A DNA stretch of 21,727 nucleotides, taken from NCBI GenBank assembly GCA_003427395.1, contig BFEA01000257.1, positions 910,555 through 932,281 on the forward strand. Direction: 5' to 3'. A program made the translations under genes and the position numbers. Below, piece by piece: positions 9,180 through 19,800 of this stretch. This DNA comes from Chara braunii (taxonomy: Eukaryota; Streptophyta; Charophyceae; Charales; Characeae). How positions within the stretch are numbered: the stretch's first letter is position 1; the number at the start of each line of letters is the position of its first letter. Under the pieces are notes generated by a model. The model did no database searches, was not told the origin of the DNA, and saw nothing but the letters and a program-made list of their open reading frames with translations.

Positions 9180-12100
9180 ATGTATTGGGTAGAAACGGTG
9201 TATGGCAGAAATAAAGCCTGGAGGCGTACGCTGCAGGCAGCAGATCTGGACCTTAGAACCATCAATGTAAATGGCCTTGCCTCGTACAATCAGGATAAAA
9301 CACAGGCATTATGGGACCTTCTTCGGGGGGTTGGAGAAAGGATCTGGCCCGACCTAATCTGTGTACAAGAGACCCACCTGATGGACCGACCGGAGCATCA
9401 CAGGGCGCACAAACAGGTATGGCCTTATCAAGCCTATAGGGCACACACCCTGGCACCAGGAAGAGCGAGGGTGGTGGTATGGGTGCCCCCTGGCTCCGGA
9501 TTTGATGTCATAAACCATCAACAAGACGAAATAGAAGGGCGGTGGGTCTCTGTGTTAGGGATGTTGGAGCTAGAAGATGTATGTGTAGTTGCTCTCTACG
9601 CCCCCAATACAGCCCGGGAAAGGAGAGAATTCTTTGACAAAATCCAAACCATCCCCCCGGTAGGCATCCCGGTGATCTTAGCAGGAAATTTCAATGCTAC
9701 ACCGGATACTAGATGGATGGACAGATGGAAAGTGGTCCCCTCCTGCATTCACAATACCAAAGAGGACGAAAATATGCTACACCAACTGTGTACCTCTCTC
9801 ACCCTCTTCGACACTTTTCGACGCAACTACCCTATAGAGAGAGTCTTTACTTGTATTAAACACAATAACCCCGACAAATTATCTAAATCCCATATTGATT
9901 TGATCCTTGCTGCGGAAGCCTTGGCGGGAGGCCTTACCGCCTCTGCAATACTACCATTAAGCCCATACACTTGGTTGGATCACAAAATGTGCTTAGCAGT
10001 CTTCACTTTCTGCAAACGACCGGACCAGGGGTCCGACTTTTACAAACTTAACACTTCCCTGATCCACTTGACTTCATTTCGGACCTATTTGAAACAGGGA
10101 TGGGAATATTGGCGGGAACGTTTACCAGAAATCGACTCCCTCATCACGTGGTTAAATAATGACATGTTTTTCCTAGCAAAAAAATGCAGTGAATTTTCTA
10201 AGCTCTTAGCGGTCAAACAACGTCAACAAGAGATTGAAATCATGCAACGCCTCTGTGACCTGGAGCAACAAGAACAGCGAGGCAACCACAATCAGGAACA
10301 AATCCAGCACCTTAAAACTCAACTTTTGGAACATGCACAGTATCGCTGGCAGGGAGCGCGAATTCGAGTAAAACTATCAAAATTCTTAACGGAAGGCACG
10401 ATGGATGCACATTTCTTTGATCTTGCGAAAGCACATGCTAGACGCACTACGATTGATGCATTACACGATCCCAACGCAAGAGAGGCGGAGCCAGCACTGA
10501 CCACTGCAAGATGCACCAAAATTACACGAGATTTTTTTCAAGGACCTCTTCTCATCTCACATACAAGATGTGGGGAGTGAAGCGCACCACAGGAGGATAT
10601 AGGAATTCTTGGAGCCAATGGATAGAAAGCTGACAAAGGAACAACAAGAACTCTTGGAGGCGCCTCTCTCCCAACAGGAAGTCTAGGCAGCACTCCTGCA
10701 AATGGAATAAGAAAAAACGCCTGGAATTGATGGACTCCGCAAAGATTTATGGGAAGCCACATGGGACTTCATGAGCAATGATGTGATGAACTTTTACGAG
10801 GAAGTGTGGCACACCGGGGAAATGGGGGAGATAGTGGGGCACAGAGTGTTGACCCTGCTGTACAAGAAGGGGGATAGCATTGACATCAGGAATTATCGAC
10901 CAATCACCCTCCTTATAGTAGTCTATAAAATGTTGATCAAAGCCTTGGCCAATCGGATGATTCCATTAATGGAGGATATAATACACCCGGACCAGACCGG
11001 CTTCATGCAGGGTAGAAATATACAGGAGAACATCCTATTGGTACATAAAATATTACGGCTAACCCGACACTCAAGACAAAATTCGGCCCTGGTTTTTGTA
11101 GACTTTGAAAAGACCTATGATTATGTAGATTGGATGTTTTTGGACAAGAGTCTAGAAAAAATGAATTTTGGGCCTGATTTTAGGCGATGGGTGCGGATCC
11201 TCCACCAAAATGCGACAACTAGGGTTCAAGTCAACGACGCTCTAGGACCGGCTATCCAACTAGAGCGGTCGGTACGACAAGGGGACCCGATCGCCCCTTT
11301 CCTCTTTCTTATCATCATAGAGGCCGTAGCAGCAAATCTGTGGACCAATAAGGACAGTACTAGGATTAAGATTGCTAACATTCCGGAGGACACGGTTCCG
11401 GTGTGTTCGTTGTTTGCGGATGACCTTACGGTGATTGTGGAAGCTACCCACTGAAATTTGGAAGAAATTCAGCAGATGATGCACAAAGTTTTCGAGGTCT
11501 CAGATATGACAGTTAATTGGGGTAGCAAAACACAAGGGTGGTGGATATACTACCAAGGGGGGCGACCGCCGAAAAACCCTCTCATCAAATGGCTACCCTT
11601 GGAAGCCCCATTAAGAATTTTGAGTGTTTCTATGACAGCCACAGGCTGCCCGACAACAAACGATGAGTGGGTGAGTGCACCGACCTTAGCCAAGTTAGCA
11701 ACCTGAAGGGATAAACCCACCTCCCTTTTTGGTAGGGCCCTGATAGCTAATAATGTCGTCTTCGCATCATTATTGTACAAGTCCCTACTTTGGCCCCTGA
11801 GTAAAACTGCAATGAGAAAGCTCAAAGCTAAGGTGATAATTTTTCTTTGGTGGGGAGAACTGCAATAAGGACAATGTGATTAGCCGCGTAGCATGGGACT
11901 CGGCTGTACAGCTGACAGTAAAGGGGGAGCCTTGGGGTGATTGACCCGGTAATTTAAGTTCAAGCGTTGCAGCTACAATGGATCAAGAAATTGCTCTTCT
12001 ATCCGAGTAGCCCATGGGCGGTTGTGGCCTTGGACCATCTGGCCTGGCTGGCGCCCAAGACTCCCCCTGGAGTCCATCCAATAACATGGTTAGAGGACAG

Positions 12101-13558
12101 GTTTTGGGTCATTCCAAGACTACTTTCACCCGCGCATTGCGGCACGCAGCAGGGAGGGGAGGGTGATGACCAACAACCAGATAATTTTTGGCCGTCCTTA
12201 TTGAAGAATTGGCGTAAGTTGCCTCTCTCAGACAGACCCCACTCGAACCAATGGGAGGGAATTTATAGGCAGTCTCTCTTTAGGAGCCGGCTGCTCACAG
12301 ACACCCACGGATGCATAAGGAACAATACTATACACCATGGCAGAGTTGGGTCCGAAGAGGGATCTTACGTGTAAGGGATCTGTGCGATGGTGAGAAAAAG
12401 GATTGAAAGACAATGGACCAGCTGCGAGGGTCACTCAGGTATTGCCATCATATTGAGAAACATGTTGAGGATATTATTGAGACAATGCCTTTGGTCTGGC
12501 ACGGAATTCTGCGACGGGGCCCGACCTTGAGAGAAGGGGGTTGGGTAATGATCAAAGGAAAGTTTGAACAGGCGGGCCGGGTTCATCATATAAACTCAAA
12601 TATGGTCTTGATAGAGCACTATGGTATTTCCCGCACTAACAAATTGCAGGGCAGCTCAACCCTATTTGAGTGGGTAGATCGCGATCTATTATACCGAGTC
12701 AGGGTCCTGGAGGAAAATGGGGAATACATGGTTTTCCAACCCCAAATTGGCATCCATGAGCTGGCCTTAGACCCACTAGAATGGCAGTGGAAACCCCCCC
12801 AAAGACAAACAGGGCCACCCTCACGACATGTCACGTTGCATAGCCTGACAGTGAAATCCGCATACCGGATGCTGACATCTAAGCGTCACCTGAGAAATGT
12901 GATTATTGGCCGATGGGCCAAGCACCTCAACGTGGACCGCCACTTGCTTGCGTCGATCCCATGGTTTCAAGAGCGAAAGTTTAAACTGGCTAAGACCACC
13001 TCATTACAATGACAAATAGTGCACCGCTGTCTGTCGACAAATGACTGGCTGACGAATCACACCAATCCGGAGCAAAAAAGGTTAATATCACCCTGGTGTC
13101 TGCGCTGTATCCAACATTTTCCGCTTGGTAAGAGGGTTAAAACAATCGAGCACATCTTCATGAAGTGCCCAATTGCATGCTTCACATGGAGATGGTGTGA
13201 CTGAATATGGTCGAAAATGGGGCTGAAGAACCCTTGGTCTTGGTCCTGGCAGGCGATCCTTGCTGTTTTTTGGCCAGCACAGGAGCCGACGCCCTTTCAA
13301 GACAATATGTACAAACTCGGGAGACGAGCGCTACTGTGGGCATTATGGTGGCAACTGTGCTTCCTGGCTATGGAAAAGGTATGTGTGGAGAGTGCAGAGA
13401 TTACTGAGCAGATCAAGCAGCAGATCTAGTTAGAGCTGACGCGTAGATGACGTTTGGTAAAAGTCGAATTGGATTTATACCATCAAGCAAAGGACGTGAA
13501 AAAAACAATCATAAGTTTCTGCAAGGAATGGTTGGGGGGGCCAGAGGGGAGTGAATAG
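9180..13558 (+). pseudogene. LINE ORF2 (EN-RT-zinc finger), frameshifted
   Basis: The first 466 codons (9180-10580) are open and hold EN: Asn (9264), Glu (9369), ALYAPN, SHID (Asp 9897) and DHK (9978). The Asp of GDFN is Asn (9687), and Ser of SDH is Leu (9975). A 1-nt slip in a T7 run (10532-10538) shifts the frame into RT. RT has motif A VDFEKTYDYVDW (Asp 11101), motif B RQGDP (11275) and motif C FADD (Asp pair 11419-11424). Further shifts lie near 11,850, 11,920 and 12,310-12,330. In-frame stops include TAG 10600, TAG 10684, TAA 10708, TGA 11452, TGA 11704, TGA 12404, TGA 13010, TGA 13202, TAG 13427 and TGA 13442. The C-terminal zinc finger, CLRC...HIFMKC, is at about 13102-13175. The RT core is closer to element 3 (DFEKTY, WVRILH, RSVRQGDP, FADDLTV) than to element 1. 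No product is possible beyond EN. Confidence 0.9.
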
Positions 13559-14383
13559 CAGAAGTAGAATGAAGCGGAGATAAGCCAGAGGGCGATTTGG
13601 ATTTGGAAGGCATAAGGGACTACCCTCCTTTCCACTTCGCCCTGCCACAGACTTTCCCGACCTTTTCCTTCCCGATGCCCTTTCCTTGGAAGAAATTTGA
13701 AGTTAAAAAATAATAAAACCCCGGACCCGAGCCCCGGTGCCCCCCGAGGTTGGGCCTGGTCGGAGCAGAAGAGCACAGGGTCATGGCTGAGATGGAACAA
13801 CAGAAGGCTACATAAGATTGCAGAAGGAGTTGACAACTTCAACTGCAAGCAACAGTCAGCATCTGGCGCCTCGTGCAAGGTGATGAAGGTTTTCCCCCCT
13901 TTTTCCATTGTCTCGGACGACCGGAGTGCCCAGGGCAAATAATGCCGGCAGATAATAACCCTTTTGCTTTTCTAGCACGCCTGCTCAGTTAATCCCCTGG
14001 TTACTCAGGGCAATCAATGCTGGCAGGTAGTAGTACCCCCTCATAGTCATAACCTAAAAAAACAGATCAAAAAAATGAGGAGGGAGGAACTAGTTTCTCA
14101 GCAGTAGATATCTGGCGCCCGGTACAGGGCGAAAGGTATGCTCCTTTCTTCTCAACAACCTGCATAGTTAATCCTCTGGAGGACAGAGTAATCAATGTTG
14201 GCATGTCTTTTCTTAGTCTACTTCCCTGATATCTTCTTGATTCATTCTGTAATCACTCTGTATATGGGACACTGGACCCGTTTTCCAGTAGGTGATGCTC
14301 CCCACCAATAGATGGAGCCTCTGCCCGGGTGCTAGTGGTATCTGCTCTCATTAGTGCCACAAGCACTGCACAGGGTGTTGGTT
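13559..14383 (+). other. Element 2 3' region
   Basis: About 825 bp between the last ORF2 stop and the A run, much longer than the 217 bp in element 1. It contains an AATAAA at 13712-13717, far from the tail, and a diverged duplication (13859-14027 against 14108-14205). It also holds the 22-bp motif shared with element 1 (14266-14287) and a gctccccaccaatag string (14297-14311). No convincing coding frame is present. No AATAAA sits just before the tail. Confidence 0.7.
13859..14205 (+). repeat. Diverged internal duplication in the element 2 3' region
   Basis: Copy A opens with gcatctggcgcc (13859) and ends with a block at 13980-14027 (cctgctcagttaatcccctgg onward). Copy B opens with atatctggcgccc (14108) and ends with a matching block at 14159-14205. 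The end blocks agree at roughly three quarters of positions; the middles differ in length. Since both ends match in the same order, a segmental duplication followed by divergence is likely. It could be ancestral to the family. Confidence 0.6.
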
Positions 14384-14401
14384 AAAAAAAAAAAAAAAAA
14401 A
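14384..14401 (+). repeat. Poly(A) tail of element 2 (A18)
   Basis: A run of 18 A follows cagggtgttggtt and is followed by ctgttaaaatcc. It marks the 3' end of element 2 and abuts the 3' side of element 3, which runs the opposite way. No T run that would be the tail of element 3 is seen beside it. Confidence 0.85.
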
Positions 14402-14449
14402 CTGTTAAAATCCTAAGCCCTTGCTAATTGTCTCTAGTCTGTGGTCAGT

Positions 14450-14633
14450 ATCTTTACGTCATTTCTAGGCTGTTTTTGTAGATTTTATAATTTTTTATCT
14501 GTGGTGGTTGTTGCTAACAATCTAACCCCTCGTTGTTTGTCTCTTATCTGTTGGTCTGTCTTTGTCTGTCGTTTCTAAACTGTCTTTGTCTGTCATTTCT
14601 AAACTGTAGTTGTTGGTTTTATCTGTGGTGGTT
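14450..14633. repeat. Short repeats in the element 3 3' region
   Basis: A 24-bp unit beginning ctgtctttgtctgtc is present twice in direct tandem (14556-14579 and 14580-14603) with one mismatch. A related, more diverged string lies near 14450-14470. A separate 17-bp identical string, ttttatctgtggtggtt, flanks this pair at 14493 and 14617. The small repeats sit where a LINE 3' region would end on the minus strand. Confidence 0.75.
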
Positions 14634-15086
14634 AATGAGGATGGGCCTTAAATTTGGTATTGCTAAGGAATAGTGGGGGACTGTCTGAAAACCGTTGGGG
14701 GTTTTCTTTGTGGGATAGGTGTTGAGGATTTAGGGTTTGTGTTGAGGGGCTTTGGGTAGGTGCGTTGTTATAGGTGGTGTGGGGAGGGGTGGGGTAGGGT
14801 GGTTGGAGCGGGTGGTTGTATTGGGGGGAAGGGAAGGGGGGAGGAGTGGGTTTGCTGAGAGGAAATGGGGTTTTACTAAACCTGTGATGGGTTAGTTGAA
14901 AGCGGTTGGGTTGGCAATGGTTGTGTGGAGGTTAGTGGAGTTGTAAAGGTGTTTTGTGGATGTGTTATGATTAGCCAATTATTAAACTACCAGTACTTGG
15001 CCTAGCTATCGACTGCGAAAAAAAATAGAGTAGAAACGTTTTTAGTTGGATGAATTTTGGCGCTCCTGTAGTGGCCCGTACATTTT
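14634..15086 (-). other. G/T-rich non-coding segment, 3' region of element 3
   Basis: Plus-strand composition is dominated by G and T with long G runs (for example 14824-14843), so the sense strand is A/C-rich. No coding frame is recognisable on either strand. One plant-telomere-like unit (tttaggg) occurs at 14730 but is single and so not meaningful alone. It is assigned to element 3 by position between its ORF2 and the tail of element 2. Confidence 0.55.
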
Positions 15087-18000
15087 CTAAAATCGTGGCA
15101 CTTTAACGGGCACAACTCTAGGAAGTATTGGTGGTTTAAGGATGAGTATGTCATTGTTTATTGTACCAAGTAGACCTTTGCCGAGTTTAGTGGTTGATAA
15201 TTTTTTGATTGTTTATGTCCTTTTACCAGGGTCGATGGGGAGTTGGTTGAGCTGTTTCTTCCGAAGGGCGTGGATTTCAGTGTCTATTAGATGTTTGACG
15301 GTGATGAGTGGGTTTTCTGGTATGGTAAGTCGGGTCTTCAAAGGTGTTGCACATCTATTTATTTACATGGCCTAGAGTGTACTTTTCTTGATTTGGGCGG
15401 AGAGAAAGGCTTCGAAGCTTTTGAGAGGGGGTGATTGTTTAAAGTTGAGGAATAATGTAGCCGGGTTGATTAGGAGAGGAGAGTCTGAGATTTTGTTCCA
15501 TGTTGTTTCTAGAGTTTGTCAAGGGGATCTGGCCTTTGGACAATTTATGAAGCAATGATTCAATGATTCTAGAGTTTCGAGACTACATACCTTGCACGAG
15601 GAGTCTTGTTCCAAGTTATTTTCTTGCTTTCGTCTATGGGCCAACCATTGGTTGACTGTGACTACTCTATAGACAATCTGTCATCTTAGGCCGACTAGCT
15701 TGACCGGTTTTGTGGAGAAGATTGTGTTCCAAGGAAGTTTGAAGTGGGTGTTGGCAACTTGTGGTTTCTTTTTTTCCCATCTGGTGCGTAGCGTATTAGA
15801 GATTGATATGGGTTCAGTGAAGAGTTTATAACCTAGTTTGGGTGTGTAGTCAACTAACTTGCATTGACTAACAATGGGGGTGGAGTTAGATGAGGAGTTT
15901 CATGTTCATTCTTTCGGGTCAATTCCTAGGTTACTGATACTATTGTGGGGTTAGTAACCTCTTTTTTTGTCCGCTTGTATGATTCTGATTCTTCTCAGTT
16001 TGTCAATTATAAATGCTCCTTCTGCTCTGCTTTTAGTATTGATGTAGCTTACTGGGTTTCCTGGTTCCTCTATAGTGTATATGTCTCAACACATGAAGTG
16101 GTTGTGATGGGGTTCATAGTTCTTGAAGAAATGGACTTCCTGGGTTATGGGGATGTCTGTAATGGCAGCCCAATCTCTGTAATGTCAATTTTGTTCTGAT
16201 TTTAGTAATGCTCTCCAATGTAGTGGAATACATTATACGATGTGGTTTAGGTTGGTTTGTAGGAGATATACTCCTTTTAGTTTTTCACGTAGGTCCCTTT
16301 TTGTTTTCCAGTTTTTATTTGGTTCATCTATGATGTGTTTGATTTGCCATATGCCCTTTTCTAGCAAATGTTTCCATTTAGGTTCTGACTTGGAGAGAGA
16401 AATATTTTCCCCTTTATCGTTTTAATCAGTGGGTTTATGAAGAGTGGTTGTCTAAGGAATTCGTCTTTTTTCTTCGGGCCTAGTCGGATTCTGGAAGATG
16501 ACTCTCCAGGATTGTAGGATCTGTTCCCATAGGGGTTTGGTTTGGGCTATGTCATTGGTGATTCCTTGGAGTGTTTGTTCGAGTTGTCTCCGTTTCCCTT
16601 TTGGGAGAGGCTAAACTTTGTTGAAAACCCATAAGAGATCTGACATGTTGGTCGGGGAGATGAATGGTGCAAGTTCTCTTACGTGATTTAGGGCTAGACT
16701 GTAGTGGGGTCCATTGCAGATTGTTATGCAGGGCTAGTCTTATGATCCATTTGATGAGAAGGATCTATAAGGCCTAGACCCTCTTTCGTTTTTGGGTTTG
16801 TGACTATCTGTCGGGCTACTTTGTGGATAAAGTGTTGAATCTGTTGATTAACTGGGTTATCTGTCCATAGGAATACCGCTGTTTTTTTCCTTGATTGGTT
16901 TTGGAAGTAAGTGATGGGAAATCAGATGGAGGTGGAGTACCACATCATTGCTAGGATAAAATTGTTGAGTGCAAGTACCTTGCTTAACAGGGAGGTGTGT
17001 ACGGTTTTTCATGAGTGCATTTTATTGACTATTGAGAACAAGAGTGTCGTTGCCTATGCTTGGTGACATCCTTTGAGGCTGATGTTTATGCCTAGGAAGC
17101 GGATTGAGGAGTTTGGATCCTTCCACTGTAGTCCTGTCGGGGTTAGCTCGATGGGCGGAGGTGTTTCTGTGGTCCACCATCCTATTGTTTTTGCCCAATT
17201 AACTTTCATTTATGAAGTCAGTTGGAATGCTTGCATTGCTCGTGTAAGAGCTTGAAATGAGGAGTTTGGTGCCCCGATAAGTACAGTGAGGTCATCTGCA
17301 AAAAATAGAGTAGTTGGGATGTGTGTTTTGTCCTTGATGTTCTGGATGCTCTCGATGGAAATGTTTTTTCTTAGGAAACCAACGATGACCTCCATGACGA
17401 AAAGGAAGATCGGTGTTGCTAGTGGATCTCCTTGTCTTACTGACCTTGTCATTGGGTAGGGGTTCGAGAGGAAGCCGTTAGCTTGAATTCCTTGTGCACG
17501 TTGTGAAGTATTCTCACCCATTTTTGGAAGATCTGGCCTACTCCCATTTTTTTCATACTACCTTCAAGTTGGAGGAAATCGCAATTAATTTGGTTGTATG
17601 TTTTTTCAAAGTCAAAGAAGAGAATGACCGTTGCAATCCGTTTTTTATGAATTATCATTGTGGATTTGCAGAGGGACACAACATTGTTTAGTATAAGTAT
17701 TCCTGGAATGAAACTTGTCTGATCTAGATGAAAACACTTTCCTGTAATCCGGTTTATTCTAATGGCTAGGAGTTTGGCTAAAATTTTGTATACTACATTT
17801 AACAGTGAGATGTGTTTATAATTTCTTATGTCCTCTCTATTTCCTTTTTTGTATAGGAGCGTCACCACTCTCGTGCTCAGGCCTGGGCCTAGCGATTCTT
17901 CCTCCCAGGCTCTCATGAGGAACCTGAGGAGTGGTTATAGGGTGTGTCAACTTGCCATCCAAATTTTATTAGAAAGATCATCCCTTTTCTGGGCTTCAAG

Positions 18001-19341
18001 TTTATTGGGTTTGAGGTCCTTGAGAGCAATGTAAAGTTCTTCCAGTGATATAAGTTCTTCTAATGATTTGGCAGAATCTGTTAAGATGGATTGATCTAGG
18101 TGTGTTAATTTTTTTTTTCTTGCTCTTTTAATCTCGTTGTTATTACCTCTCTGAGTTTAGTGGTGTAGAGTTCTTTGTAGAATGAGGTTGCTATTGACTA
18201 GTTTTGTTGTTTTTTTGTGAATGAGTTTTCATTCTCGTTTTGTAGGCATTCTATTTTAGAGTTCCTAGAGTTGATTTTGATTTTTTTGAAGAAGAATTTG
18301 GTCGTTTTCTCGTCCAGTTTCCATTTTTTTACTCTTGCCCTTATTTGGAGGTCATTGGGTCTTAGTTTGATCCATTCGGCAAGTTATTCCTTAGATTTGT
18401 CCAACACCTCTGCATAGAATGTTGAGTTTGGTTGTTTCTGCAACTGTATTTCTGCTATTTCTATTTCATTTGTAGGGCACTATTGAAGCGGAAAAAACTT
18501 TTACTTGTGTATCCTCCCTTAGTGAGTCTGAGTGAGAGAGATATGACTTTGTGATCCAAGTCTTTGTGGTATGGGTTGGTGTGAACGGTATAATCTTGTA
18601 CAACCCCTGATAGCGAGTCAAAAGTAAGGAAGAATTCTATTCGGGAGAAGGAGGTTGGTCCTAGTGTGTTTTTTCTAATGCAAAAATATCTTCTATTTTC
18701 TGGGTGCAGTAGAAGAAAATGGTCTATTAGGTTTTTCCTAGCTATAAAGTCATTTAAGTCCATGGTGTTAGATTGAGGTGTCGGATCTTGAGAGTGTGAT
18801 ATTCTGTCTAAGTTGGGGTCCTGAACAAAGTTCAAATCTTCCATGATGATAGTATGTGGGTGGGTGGGGATGTGTTGCCTATTATAAGGAGGAAGGTTTT
18901 TTTTTCCTGTGGGGAAGTGGGGTCGTATATTTCTATGATAGTCATTTCTTTCTGTTTATATTTTATGTCCAGTTTGATTTATCTGCCTGAGGTATTGTCT
19001 TGGTTGACATTCATTATTTTTAATGCTTTACTGGCTGCTGATTTTTTGTGTGTGAGTATGACAATTCCTGTTGAGCCGTTTTCTGTTACTTTGGACCAAA
19101 GGGCGGATTTGACGAGGGTTATTTTTTTGGTGAGTGCGCATTGTAGTTTATTATTATCATTGTTGTTAGTTAGGTGTGTTTCCTTTAGACATGTTATGTC
19201 TGGGGGATTGGGTCTGAACCAACTGATGATTTCTTTGAGATTCCTTCATTTTATTGGGTTATCTAATATACTAGCAGGTGCCCTTAATGATGGAAGGAAG
19301 CATCTCTTACCTGGTTTTGAGGATTGGACCTTAAGTCAATG
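15087..19341 (-). pseudogene. Decayed LINE ORF2 (EN-RT-zinc finger), element 3
   Basis: Reading leftwards from about 19,341, EN motifs appear: CLKETHL with Glu at 19180-19182, IYDP, DLN near 18,830, SRIEFF where Glu (18635-18637) replaces the usual Asp, and LDHK near 18,550. EN is broken by a TAA after TSGR and by a frameshift near 18,462. The next frame reads EKTTKFFFKKI, the familiar linker before RT. RT shows FDFEKTY (Asp 17611-17613), RSVRQGDP (about 17,420-17,440) and FADDLTV (17291-17296). A frameshift near 17,490 separates motifs A and B. A CX2C...HC...C finger (CKVC to FINCP) spans 15540-15596, followed by about 150 more codons with several stops. In-frame codons such as LETLESLNHCF between stops make the assignment firm despite decay. 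The overall K/N/T-rich product reflects the A/C-rich sense strand. It is non-functional. Confidence 0.85.
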
Positions 19342-19540
19342 ATTTGGTGCAACTACCTATAGATAGGGTGGTACATCAGCGTTGGCCAGACTGACTCCAA
19401 GTTTGGAAATTCTAATTCCTGAGTCAGGGTAGCTTCAACTAATACCGTCTTCACCCGAACAGAACGCCCGGTCATTATCGCTGGATCTGAACAGAAAATG
19501 ACCTCAAATACGCCTAATAGTATAAACACAGGATTCGTAA

Positions 19541-19568
19541 AAACCTAACAAAACAAATTGTTAGGTTT
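19541..19568. repeat. Perfect inverted repeat, 10-bp stem
   Basis: aaacctaaca (19541-19550) pairs exactly with tgttaggttt (19559-19568) around an 8-nt A-rich loop. There is no T run directly after it and no gene beside it. The string ttgttaggtttt recurs at 20700-20711, so the stem sequence may belong to a dispersed repeat. Confidence 0.6.
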
Positions 19569-19800
19569 GCACGAAATGTATTCAAGATTATGATAGTACG
19601 TTTTTCGGGCCTCCTCCAGGAACAAAATTCTACGTGAAGCAAAATAACCACAAAAAAAAGAATCAAAAATTACTTTTTAAGAACCACTGGAAGTGGCGAG
19701 GGGAGAAGCAGGTTTTTCTACGTAAAATCACTACCTGGTGAAGCAGCGTATGTTCAAGAACTGAAATATCTATTTTTTTTGTTATTTAAAAAAATCATGT

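Larger units (their letters stand above)
8934..14401 (+). mobile_element. LINE element 2, 5'-truncated, decayed
   Basis: Begins within the C-terminal part of an ORF1, continues through a full-length but broken ORF2 (9180-13558), a long 3' region and A18 (14384-14401). The sequence after its tail (aaaactgttaaaat) closely matches that at its left end (aaaacgttaaaaat, 8921-8934), differing by single-base gaps. This suggests a target duplication containing the end of element 1's tail: element 2 appears to have landed at or beside the 3' end of element 1. However, element 2 is more damaged than element 1, so simple nesting of a younger element into an older one is not clear-cut; different starting quality of the source copy could explain it. 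Confidence 0.85.
14402..19345 (-). mobile_element. LINE element 3, inverted, heavily decayed
   Basis: Read on the minus strand, it runs from an EN start near 19,341 through RT and a zinc finger to a long 3' region. No ORF1 is found beyond 19,345, so it is 5'-truncated or its ORF1 has decayed past recognition. The plus strand of this block is strikingly poor in C, so the sense strand is rich in A and C and poor in G, unlike elements 1 and 2. The left end is uncertain because no minus-strand poly(A) tail is visible. The boundary given is simply the end of element 2. Confidence 0.8.

Noticed and set aside
14725-14740. Telomere-like tttaggg
   Set aside because: A single unit in a G/T-rich segment is expected by chance; there is no array.
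18854-19342. Plus-strand open frame of 162 codons with hydrophobic segments
   Set aside because: The opposite strand carries recognisable EN motifs (CLKETHL, IYDP) of element 3; the plus frame is their T-rich shadow that only looks like membrane segments.
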